DNA from: Desulfobacteraceae bacterium | Lineage (GTDB): Bacteria > Desulfobacterota > Desulfobacteria > Desulfobacterales > SKZT01 | NCBI GenBank assembly: GCA_007127235.1 | Contig: SKZT01000068.1 | Location: 1 to 51,975, forward strand | DNA: 51,975 nucleotides | Direction: 5' to 3' | Shown: positions 36,656 through 44,371 of the stretch, piece after piece | Layout of the letters: the number at the start of each line of letters is the position of its first letter | Numbering within the stretch: position 1 is the first letter of the stretch | Made by a program: the position numbers and the translations under genes | Notes under the pieces: model-generated | The model's database searches: none | What the model saw: only the letters and a program-made list of their open reading frames with translations | Told to the model about the DNA's origin: nothing

Positions 36656-39600
36656 ATGGCAAAAGATATTATTGGTTCGGTGCTGGTTGTCGGCGGCGGT
36701 ATTGCCGGAATGCAGTCAGCACTTGATTTGGCAAATTCCGGATATTATGTCTATCTTGTTGAAAAATCACCTGCCATTGGCGGGGTGATGTCTCAGCTTG
36801 ACAAGACATTTCCTACCAACGACTGTGCCATGTGAATTATCTCACCTGTACTGGTCGAGGTCGGCCGGCATCTGAATATTGAATTACTTACATTATCGAA
36901 ATTAACCGCAATTGAAGGAAATTCCGGAAATTTTGATGTTAAAATAACAAAGGCTCCCCGCTTTATTGACATGGATAAGTGCATCGGTTGCGGCCTGTGC
37001 GCTGAAAAATGCCCTGTCAAAATTCCGGATAAATATAATATGAGCCTGGCAAAGTGTAAAGCTGTCTATGTCCCGTATGCGCAGGCTGTGCCCTTAAAAT
37101 ATGCCATTGATCCTGCACGTTGTATTTATTTTAAAAAAAAGGGCCGCTGTAAGGCCTGTGAAAAATATTGCCCTGCAGAGGCCATCAAGTTTGATGATAA
37201 AGAGGAAACCATTTCCGTAAAAGTAGGTTCTATTATCCTGGCCCCTGGTTTTGAACCTTTTGATCCATCCAGGTTCGATGCTTACAACTACAGCAAGCAT
37301 CCCAATGTTATCACTTCCATGGAGATGGAAAGAATTTTATCGGCGTCAGGGCCAACGAGCGGTCACCTGGTTCGGTTATCGGACCATAAAGAACCCAAAA
37401 AAATCGCGTGGTTTCAATGTGTAGGATCAAGAGATCTCAATAAATGTGACAATTCATATTGTTCCTCTGTTTGCTGTATGTATGCCATCAAAGAAGCGGT
37501 TATTGCCAGAGAGCATGCAGGTGAAGGCTTGGATTGTGCTATTTTCTTTATGGATATGAGAACCCATGGAAAAGAATTCGAACGCTTTTACAACAAGGCA
37601 AAGGAAAGCGGGGTTCGGTTTATCCGAAGTCGTGTGCACACCATTGACCCGGTTCCTGGAACCGATGATCTTTCAATCCGATATGTTACCGAAACGGGTG
37701 AATTAATCACCGAAACATTTGACCAGATTGTGCTTTCTGTCGGTTTGCAGACATCGCCTGAAGTCATTGAACTTGCAGAAAAATTTGATATTGATCTTAC
37801 CCGTGGCAACTTTTGCAGTACTCAAACCTTTGAGCCTGTGGAAACTTCCAAGAAGGGAATATTTGTTTGCGGTGCTTTTCAGGGGCCAAAAGATATCCCC
37901 CAATCGGTCATCGATGCCAGTGCTGCTGCTGCATCTGCCGGGGCAGACTTGAGCCCGGCAAGAAATACCTGCACCAATGTACCGGAAATTGTACCGGAAA
38001 CAAATGTCATTGGTGAACGTCCAAGAATCGGTGTTTTTGTATGCATGTGTGGTATCAATATTGCCGGTGTTATTGATGTGCCGGCCGTCAGGGATTACGC
38101 TGCCAAATTGCCCTATGTGGAGTATGCGACAGATAACCTCTATTCCTGTTCTCAGGATACTCAGGAGGCCATGGCGCAGATTATCAAAGAAAAAAACTTA
38201 AATCGCCTTGTTGTGGCGGCCTGCACCCCCAAAACGCATGAACCGCTATTTCAGGAAACCCTCACGAGTGCGGGTTTGAATAAATATCTCTTCGAGATGT
38301 GCAACATCCGCAATCAGGATTCCTGGGTACACAAAAACAATCCTGAAATAGCTACTGAAAAAGCCAAGGATCTTATCAGGATGGCGATTTCAAAAGTGGC
38401 ACTCATGCAACCCTTAAAGGAAGCCGAACTCGAAATTAATCCCAAAGCCATGGTAATCGGTGGGGGTGTATCGGGGATAAGTTCTGCGGTTACCCTTGCC
38501 GGACATGGATATGAAACGCATATCATTGAAAAAAGTTCTCATTTGGGTGGCCAGGCGCTAAATTTATTTAAAACCCCAACCGGAGATGACATTCAAAAGA
38601 AACTTGCTGAACTTATCCACGGTGTTGAAAACAACAAAAATATTCATGTTCATTTGGACACAACTATAAAAGCTGTCGATGGATTTGTCGGTAATTTTAA
38701 ATCGACTCTTGTTTCAAATGGCAAAGAAGATATTTTAGAACATGGTGTCGCTGTTTTGGCTACAGGTGCGAAACCCTTGAATCCATCGGAATACCGCTAT
38801 GGTGAAGATCCCCGTATTTTAACCAGTCTGGAACTGGATAAAAAAATGATCTCGGCGGATTCATCACTTAAAAAATTGAATACGGCTGTTTTTATTCAAT
38901 GTGTTGGCTCAAGAGAAGATCACCGGCCGTATTGCTCCAGGGTATGTTGCACGCATTCCGTGGATAATGCCCTTGAATTAAAAAAACAGAATCCGGACAT
39001 GGGAATATATATCCTCTATCGTGATCTTCGTACCTATGGAGAGCGTGAATATATATATAAAGAAGCGCGGGAAGCAGGGGTTGTATTTATCCGGTTTGCC
39101 CTTGAAAACAAGCCCGAAGTCAATCTCAGCAACGGAAATCTGACCATTACCGTTATCGACCATGTGCTTCAACGTCCCATTGAAATTGATGCAGATCTGC
39201 TCACGTTGGCTTCTGCAATTATTCCCAACAAGGATGAAGCTTTGGCCCAATTTTTCAAGGTGCCACTCAATGATGACGGCTTCTTTGTTGAAAAACATGC
39301 TAAACTGGGGCCTTCCGAATTTGCCACTGATGGTGTTTTTTTGTGCGGAATGGCTCATTACCCCAAACCCATTGATGAATCCATCGTTCAGGGAAGGGCT
39401 GCTGCATCCCGGGCCGTGACACTTCTGGCCCGGAAAACGATTCATACCAGTGGAAATGTTGCGGAAGTTACACCTTTCAATTGCAGTTCCTGTAAAGTTT
39501 GTATTTCTATTTGCCCTTATTCGGCCCCTTCTTTTATCGAAAAAGGCATGTTTGAAGGCAAAGCACAGATCAACCCGGTTCTTTGCAAGGGGTGTGGCCT

Positions 39601-39697
39601 ATGTGTGGCATCCTGCCGCTCGGGTGCAATTCATCTGAAAGGATTTGATAACGACCAAATTTTTGCTCAGATATTTGCTGTCAATGAAAACTTCTGA
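36656..39697 (+). CDS. hdrA: HdrA-like flavo-iron-sulfur selenoprotein (in-frame UGA = selenocysteine)
   Basis: 1013 residues if the TGA at 36833-36835 is read as selenocysteine 60; both halves are in the same frame. The motif [19 protein letters not shown] matches the HdrA block TNDCxMC, with Sec replacing the second Cys. N-terminal half: FAD motif [16 protein letters not shown] near residue 10, ferredoxin clusters [12 protein letters not shown] near 107 and CKACEKYCP near 165. Second half: [12 protein letters not shown] near 460, a second FAD motif [13 protein letters not shown] near 600, and a terminal ferredoxin pair ([26 protein letters not shown]). It is thus a duplicated HdrA, long for the family. 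HdrA carries the flavin for electron bifurcation with HdrBC or for electron transfer in sulfate reduction; no hdrBC is adjacent. AGGAG nine bases upstream sets ATG 36656. Confidence 0.9.
36851..36868 (+). promoter_or_regulatory. Candidate bacterial SECIS hairpin in hdrA
   Basis: CTGGTCG (36851-36857) pairs with CGGCCGG (36862-36868): seven pairs including two G-U, with apical loop AGGU. The stem begins 15 nt after the UGA. In E. coli SECIS elements the SelB-binding loop also carries a GGU core a similar distance downstream. Coding constraint in the conserved VEVGRH block could also shape this sequence. Confidence 0.6.
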
Positions 39698-39805
39698 CAG
39701 GAGCTGTTTTTATTTTAAAACAATTATGCCCATGGTGTTTATTAGGTGATGTTTTTGCCGGTCACCTTTTAGATGCCATGGGTTTCTTTTTTGATTTCGT
39801 CAACA

Positions 39806-40318
39806 ATGAAATACTCGTTTAAAAAATTTTTCTGGTTCTGGTTGCCGCCGTTGGGCTATATGGCGGCCGTTGGTTTTATGTCGGCAGTGCCCAACCCCCA
39901 AATCGGCAAGGAGACACCGGATTATATCCTTCATGCACTTTCTTATTTTTTGCTCACTCTCTTGTTGATCAGGCTGCTGTTCAGTTTAGAGCCAAAAAAA
40001 GTGTTGAAAGTTGCCACCACATTAAGGCTATGCCCAAAAAACAGGTGTGAAGGTTTTCTTTTTTGGCACTCTGTGTCTTTACTGGGTGTTCTTGCTGCTG
40101 TTGTTTTTGGAACCATCAATGAAATTCACCAGTATTTTATTCCCCAACGGCATTGCAGTTTTCAGGATATTGTCGCCAATTCCATAGGGGCATTTATGGC
40201 TTATGGGGTGTCGCTGGTGGACCATGTGCTGCTCACCAGGACATCGTTTAAGCGCAGATGGACAAATCGGGCAAATTGGCTGAAATCTCTTTCTTATCGT
40301 TCATTTATAAGGAAATAA
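39806..40318 (+). CDS. VanZ-like family membrane protein
   Basis: 170 residues from ATG 39806 (MKYSFKKFFWFWL); an in-frame ATG at 39773 would add 11 residues and neither has a clear ribosome site. Four membrane segments are visible: WLPPLGYMAAVGFM, ILHALSYFLLTLLLI, SLLGVLAAVVFG and a final FMAYGVSLV. The VanZ pattern is present: His in the second segment, then NEIHQYFIPQRHCSFQDIVANSIGA. The function of chromosomal VanZ-like proteins is not established; envelope or teicoplanin-like resistance cannot be claimed. Confidence 0.75.
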   Translation: MKYSFKKFFWFWLPPLGYMAAVGFMSAVPNPQIGKETPDYILHALSYFLLTLLLIRLLFSLEPKKVLKVATTLRLCPKNRCEGFLFWHSVSLLGVLAAVVFGTINEIHQYFIPQRHCSFQDIVANSIGAFMAYGVSLVDHVLLTRTSFKRRWTNRANWLKSLSYRSFIRK

Positions 40319-40442
40319 AAAGCTGATAAAAAATTACAGGGACATGATAAACTGTTTTGAGTTTGGCTCATCAAGTCCCTATAATTTAGAGGGAGTCACA
40401 TGAAAAGTGAACTCAGGTGATTGGGAGGGGACCTTTTACTTA

Positions 40443-40742
40443 CTACTCTGATTTCGGGGTACTAACGGTAATGAGATCTTGATTCAGGGCGTAGGTTGCT
40501 TTGCCGATACCACTGACATTCATTAAGTCCTCAATGGTTTCAAATGGAGCGATTTTTTCTCTGTACTCAATGATACTATCGGCCTTTTGCGGGCCGATTT
40601 TATGAAGCTGCATCAACTCCGCTTTTCCAGCTGTGTTGATGTCTATTTTTCGGTTTTCTTCCGCTTGAAGCGATGTACAAAGAGTTAAAGAAAAGCACAA
40701 GGCTATAAAGAAAATGAACATTTTGCTTGCAATTTTTTTCAT
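40443..40742 (-). CDS. Exported helix-hairpin-helix protein (ComEA-like)
   Basis: 99 residues. A signal peptide (MFIFFIALCFSLTLCTSLQA) is followed by a ComEA-type HhH domain: IDINTAGKAELMQLHKIGP and IEDLMNVSGIGKATY. ComEA binds incoming double-stranded DNA in the periplasm; short versions like this are often annotated as competence-related but may have other roles. AAAGGAATAAAATA precedes the ATG. dprA is elsewhere in the window, but no comEC was seen. Confidence 0.85.
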   Translation of the reverse strand: MKKIASKMFIFFIALCFSLTLCTSLQAEENRKIDINTAGKAELMQLHKIGPQKADSIIEYREKIAPFETIEDLMNVSGIGKATYALNQDLITVSTPKSE

Positions 40743-40900
40743 TATTTTATTCCTTTCAGATTTTTGAACAGTATTTTACCATTGATATCAATTAGGTCCT
40801 TATCTCCCTGAACATAAATCCTGAGAAAACCATCCTGAAAAAAATTATCCTGCAACGCCGTTCATGTTCATATCGGCCGAAAAACAAAAAACTTTAGAAA

Positions 40901-42121
40901 TTAATTTGTTTTTTTTACAATAAATTCCCTGATCCGGTTGCCCTCCATTTCTTTAACGGTGATATTAAATTGCCCGATAGAAAATTCTTCCTTTTCCTTG
41001 GGAATTCTGCCGATTTCATCCATAATATATCCGGAAAAAGTATCGTATTCCTTGGAATCAGGAATAAGCATTTTGATTTTTTTATTGACATCATCCACAT
41101 GGCATTTTCCGAGTACTAACCATTCGTTGCTTTTTACTTTTAAAATGTGAGGTTCCACCTTATCTGTTTCATCACAGATTTCACCAACAATTTCCTCGAG
41201 AACATCTTCGAGAGTAACCAGGCCGGAAACTCCTCCATGCTCATCGACAACGATGGCCATATGATCCTTGCGCTCTTTGAATTGGTGAAGCAGCGTATCC
41301 AGTTTCTTGTTTTCCGGGATAAAATAAGGTTTTCTCATGATGTTTCTGATGTTGGGTTTTGCTTTACCGGTTGCCACGTGCATAAAAAAATCTTTAATGT
41401 TGAGTATTCCGATAAGGTTGTCGATTTCTTTTTCAATGACCGGTATTCTGGTAAATCCGGATTTCATTATGGCTTTTAGAGCAAGTGGCTTATCGGCGTC
41501 GATAACAAACATATCCGACCGGGGGGTCATGATTTCGGAAGTGCTGGTATTGTCAAATTCAAAAATGTTTCGTATCAGTTCTTTTTCTTCCTGCTTGATC
41601 TGCCCTTCTTCTTCCACAACTTCTACAATACTGATCAACTCTTCCTCTGTGACTGTCGGACGATATTTTACTTTCCCAAGTATGAACCTTATGAAATCAA
41701 GTATTTTGATTAAAGGGAAAAAAAACTTTGAAAACCAGTACAGCGGCAGAATAACGATTCTTGCCGTTATGATATTGTTACGTGTGGCAATTGATTTGGG
41801 AAAGATTTCGCCAAAAACCAATATCAAAAGTGTCATCACACCAATTGCTATTCCTATGGCGTTGGACTCAAAGGTGTCGATGGCAATAGAAGCCGCTATG
41901 CAAGCTGAGGCTACATTGGACAAGTTATTTCCGATTAAAATGGTTGAAAGAAGTTTGTGAGGGTTATCTTTCATTTTTTTTATCAGCTTGTCAGCCCTTT
42001 TGGGGCCTTTGGCAACATATCGAGCCTTGGCACGGCTTATTGAAAAAAGGGCAATTTCCGCTGAGGAAAAAAAACCGGAAAGGAAAAGAAAAAAGAACAG
42101 AAGGACAACTTGATAATCCAT
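40901..42121 (-). CDS. CNNM/CorC family membrane transporter (DUF21-CBS-CorC_HlyC)
   Basis: 406 residues. The N-terminal DUF21/CNNM membrane domain (residues 1-180, LFFFLFLSGFFSSAEIALFSIS and LLSTILIGNNLSNVASAC) is followed by a CBS pair (about 205-320, IMTPRSDMFVIDAD; VVDEHGGVSGLVTLEDVLEEIVGE) and a C-terminal CorC_HlyC domain. Members are implicated in Mg2+ or Co2+ handling. The full domain order is intact. The annotation as a hemolysin is historical and not supported. Confidence 0.92.
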   Translation of the reverse strand: MDYQVVLLFFFLFLSGFFSSAEIALFSISRAKARYVAKGPKRADKLIKKMKDNPHKLLSTILIGNNLSNVASACIAASIAIDTFESNAIGIAIGVMTLLILVFGEIFPKSIATRNNIITARIVILPLYWFSKFFFPLIKILDFIRFILGKVKYRPTVTEEELISIVEVVEEEGQIKQEEKELIRNIFEFDNTSTSEIMTPRSDMFVIDADKPLALKAIMKSGFTRIPVIEKEIDNLIGILNIKDFFMHVATGKAKPNIRNIMRKPYFIPENKKLDTLLHQFKERKDHMAIVVDEHGGVSGLVTLEDVLEEIVGEICDETDKVEPHILKVKSNEWLVLGKCHVDDVNKKIKMLIPDSKEYDTFSGYIMDEIGRIPKEKEEFSIGQFNITVKEMEGNRIREFIVKKTN

Positions 42122-42228
42122 TGAATATTGCCTCTATCCATCAGACATAAACCAGAATCTTGGATTTCTCGGCGCAATAAGGGGAGGTTGTGTTTATGTC
42201 CCAGAAATTGATCTGTAAGACTTCAGCA

Positions 42229-42843
42229 TCAAAGCAACCCGGCCCGCTGTTTAATGCGCAGCAGTCCGGGACTGTTGTTTAAATACATCAGCGATGAGCA
42301 ATAGCCGGCATCCAGAAAAATTTCCTCCAGTTGATCAAATAAAACAGGCTGGTCAGGCCACCTAAAACGTTTTTCCTGAATTTTAAATTCATTCCATTTA
42401 GCCTTTGCAGAGGGGTCTTTTTCAAAGACTTCCTTCATGGCTGTATCACACAAAAACATCTCGCAGATAATGGGTTTTATTTTCCAGATACATCCCTGCT
42501 CTCCGAGATAAATACATTTGAATGCCCTATCCATATCGTTTGATATGACTGACTCGATTCTGTCAAGGTCATCTTCCGAGGAAACCAGGGCGTTGATAAC
42601 CATGTCAGCAAAAAACGTGACAATACCCTCTTTGCCGCAACAGGCACTCAACCGGTTTTGGTAACACTTTAATTGGCAAACATGGCCGAAATAATGAACC
42701 AGAAAAGAATCGACCTGTTTACGGAAAGAAAAATACTCAGATGCCATCGTCAAAAGATTTTCTTTTTCCCTTTGCTTTGATGGGGACAAATACTGCCGGA
42801 TGATTCTCAGCGACTCAGCTTGTTCTTTTTGGTAGTCGTTCAT
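42229..42843 (-). CDS. Cysteine-rich protein, possible metal-cluster protein
   Basis: 204 residues, cytoplasmic by composition. The centre contains CQLKCYQNRLSACCGKEG near residue 56 (CxxxC and CC), then CIYLGEQGCIWKIKPIICEM and LCD, giving about eight cysteines. The GC-x-KP-x-x-C arrangement is reminiscent of YkgJ-type zinc or iron-sulfur proteins. I do not recognise a named family with confidence. It lies downstream of the IscU-like gene on the same strand, separated by 83 bp. Confidence 0.6.
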   Translation of the reverse strand: MNDYQKEQAESLRIIRQYLSPSKQREKENLLTMASEYFSFRKQVDSFLVHYFGHVCQLKCYQNRLSACCGKEGIVTFFADMVINALVSSEDDLDRIESVISNDMDRAFKCIYLGEQGCIWKIKPIICEMFLCDTAMKEVFEKDPSAKAKWNEFKIQEKRFRWPDQPVLFDQLEEIFLDAGYCSSLMYLNNSPGLLRIKQRAGLL

Positions 42844-42926
42844 AAAGACATATGATATAGGATGCCGTCAATTTTTATTCCGCTTATTAATAATTCACTT
42901 ATTTTTTGCAATTCTGGCATTCAAAA

Positions 42927-43400
42927 TCACATAATAGCACTTGTATCTTCTTGCACCGTATTTTTGTGGCCATTATTACCGATATATTCTTCAATGGCCT
43001 TCTGTAATGTTTTAACGGCAAGTCGGATACAATGTTGTTTCTGGTCGGGCAAATCCTCAAGCAAACGAAAAACATCGCGATCAGTGAGTTTTTTTGCTTC
43101 ATCCAGCGTTTTACCTTTTACCAGGTCAACAGCGGCCATTGCGGCTGCAATGGCACCGGGACACCCTAATACCTGATAACGTACATCCTGAATGTGATCG
43201 GTTTCATCCAGTTTGAAAAAGATTTTCATGGTATCGCCGCAATGTCCTGTAAGTTCACTCACCTGATCAGGGTGTTCTATGTTGCCCATGTAAGGTCTTT
43301 CCATATAGTATCGGATAGCCTTGTCAGAATATCCTGAATCCGAAAGCATCTCATGGATACCTTCAGCATTATTGGGATCAAAAACTTGCATGTTGTTCAT
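42927..43400 (-). CDS. IscU/NifU-like iron-sulfur scaffold protein
   Basis: 157 residues from ATG 43400 (MNNMQVFDPNN), preceded by GGAGG; the frame is open to 43421. The three scaffold cysteines are present: GHCGDTMKIFF near residue 55, VLGCPGAIAAAM near 80, and KQHCIRLAV near 125. The protein should assemble Fe-S clusters transiently. It has a C-terminal tail beyond the scaffold domain and no iscS next door. Its partner may be the cysteine-rich protein downstream. Confidence 0.85.
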   Translation of the reverse strand: MNNMQVFDPNNAEGIHEMLSDSGYSDKAIRYYMERPYMGNIEHPDQVSELTGHCGDTMKIFFKLDETDHIQDVRYQVLGCPGAIAAAMAAVDLVKGKTLDEAKKLTDRDVFRLLEDLPDQKQHCIRLAVKTLQKAIEEYIGNNGHKNTVQEDTSAIM

Positions 43401-43523
43401 TTTGCCTCCATTGATTATCAAATTCAGACCGCTGACATTGGATTAAAACATATCCTTATAGGGCTTCTGTAATAAATGGTCAAGGTAATATATATTTTTT
43501 TGTAAAATTTCAACGGGGTTTTT

Positions 43524-44039
43524 TCAGGTCCTGTTAATGTTTTGAAGCTCCTTTAACAGCAATTCGAGAGCTGCCTGTGCAAAAGCGTCTTTGTTTTGAA
43601 GCCGGTTCAATGATGAGAAACACAACCGGCGCCCTATGGTTTTTCGAGGGGTTGCCAAACCGATACAGACAGTTCCTACAGGTTTTTCAATGGTTCCGCC
43701 GGATGGGCCGGCTATGCCGGTAGTCGAAAGAGCGTAGGTTGAGTTTCCAATCCGCCTGGCCCCTTCCGCCATTTCTTTTGCAGTTTGTACATGGACTGCT
43801 CCGAGGTTTTGAATTGTTTCAGCTAAAACGCCCAACAATTTTATTTTCGATTCATTGGAATAGGTAACAGCGGAAAAAATAAAGTAACGGGAACTTCCTG
43901 CAATATTTGTCAAGCGATGTGCCATGAGGCCTCCTGTGCAACTTTCCGCTAAAGCGATTGTTGCATTCTGTGCCGATAGATACCTGGCAACCTCATCTTC
44001 GACTGTTTCCCGGCTATTGGAATTTTCTGTTTGAACCAC
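43524..44039 (-). CDS. pncC: Nicotinamide-nucleotide amidohydrolase PncC (CinA C-terminal domain)
   Basis: 171 residues from GTG 44039, the normal length of stand-alone PncC (about 165). Motifs: IALAESCTGGLMAHRLT near residue 28, VTYSNESKIKLLGV near 55 and TGIAGPSGGTIEKPVGTV near 110. PncC deamidates NMN to nicotinic acid mononucleotide. The frame is open to ATG 44222, but those extra 61 residues are antisense to the trp leader and promoter and unlike the family, while GGGGGA lies seven bases before the GTG. The last part of the gene is intact. Confidence 0.88.
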   Translation of the reverse strand: MVQTENSNSRETVEDEVARYLSAQNATIALAESCTGGLMAHRLTNIAGSSRYFIFSAVTYSNESKIKLLGVLAETIQNLGAVHVQTAKEMAEGARRIGNSTYALSTTGIAGPSGGTIEKPVGTVCIGLATPRKTIGRRLCFSSLNRLQNKDAFAQAALELLLKELQNINRT

Positions 44040-44094
44040 GTGTTTTTCCCCCGTTTTTTGAGACCTTGTGTAAGACCAATTCACAATAAAAAGC

Positions 44095-44123
44095 TTGACA
44101 AAAAAAAGTACTGTCGCTAAAAA
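44095..44123 (+). promoter_or_regulatory. Promoter of the trp operon
   Basis: TTGACA at 44095-44100, 17-bp spacer, TAAAAA at 44118-44123. Transcription would start near 44130, about 47 nt before the trp leader peptide. It lies in the gap opposite the pncC start. Confidence 0.7.
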
Positions 44124-44176
44124 AGCAAAATAATAATATGGAGAACAAAGTGTGTACTGAAAAAATCGTAACGTCA

Positions 44177-44245
44177 ATGAAAAAATATGCTGGTCGCTGT
44201 TGGTGGTGGCAGGCCCAATCAAGAGGGTGTGCCGACGGAATTTGA
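44177..44245 (+). CDS. trpL: trp leader peptide (attenuator)
   Basis: 22 codons from ATG 44177 to TGA 44243-44245: MKKYAGRCWWWQAQSRG followed by CADGI. Three consecutive Trp codons occupy 44201-44209. The position upstream of trpE, the Trp run and the following alternative hairpins are the classical design of ribosome-mediated attenuation: ribosome stalling at Trp codons in Trp-starved cells frees the antiterminator. The Shine-Dalgarno is weak, which is the main doubt. Confidence 0.85.
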   Translation: MKKYAGRCWWWQAQSRGCADGI

Positions 44246-44308
44246 CAGTGCCGATTTAGGGATCATAACAAATAAAAAGACCGTGGGCGATATAATCCAC
44301 GGTCTTTT
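44207..44308 (+). promoter_or_regulatory. trp attenuator: alternative pairings and terminator
   Basis: Segment 1 (GGCA near 44208-44211) can pair with segment 2 (TGCC, 44230-44233). Segment 2 GCCGACGG (44231-44238) can instead pair with segment 3 CCGTGGGC (44281-44288) with one mismatch. Segments 3 and 4 form the terminator: AAAAGACCGTGG (44275-44286), loop of 10, CCACGGTCTTTT (44297-44308), 12 bp. Confidence 0.75.
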
Positions 44309-44317
44309 CAATTTTTG

Positions 44318-44352
44318 GAGGCTGTGGAATTTTTCACGGCCTCTTGTTTTTT
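44318..44352 (+). terminator. Second terminator-like hairpin before trpE
   Basis: GAGGCTGTG pairs with CACGGCCTC (nine pairs, one G-U) around GAATTTTT, followed by TTGTTTTTT. It lies between the attenuator and trpE, 20 nt before the ATG. It may be a second attenuation point or shield the trpE ribosome site. Confidence 0.6.
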
Positions 44353-44371
44353 GAAAGAAAGGAACAGGGTG

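Noticed and set aside
36656-36835. Reading hdrA as two genes or as a pseudogene broken by a stop
   Set aside because: Both halves share one frame, the UGA falls on a conserved Cys position, the intervening codons encode conserved HdrA sequence, and a SECIS-like hairpin follows.
40338-40380. Hairpin AGGGAC-ATGAT / ATCA-GTCCCT after the VanZ-like gene as a terminator
   Set aside because: The stem is interrupted and no T-run follows, so the call is too weak to list as a feature.
41337-41960. 207-codon frame antisense to the CNNM/CorC gene
   Set aside because: Composition reflects the complementary frame of a clear transporter gene; no independent evidence.
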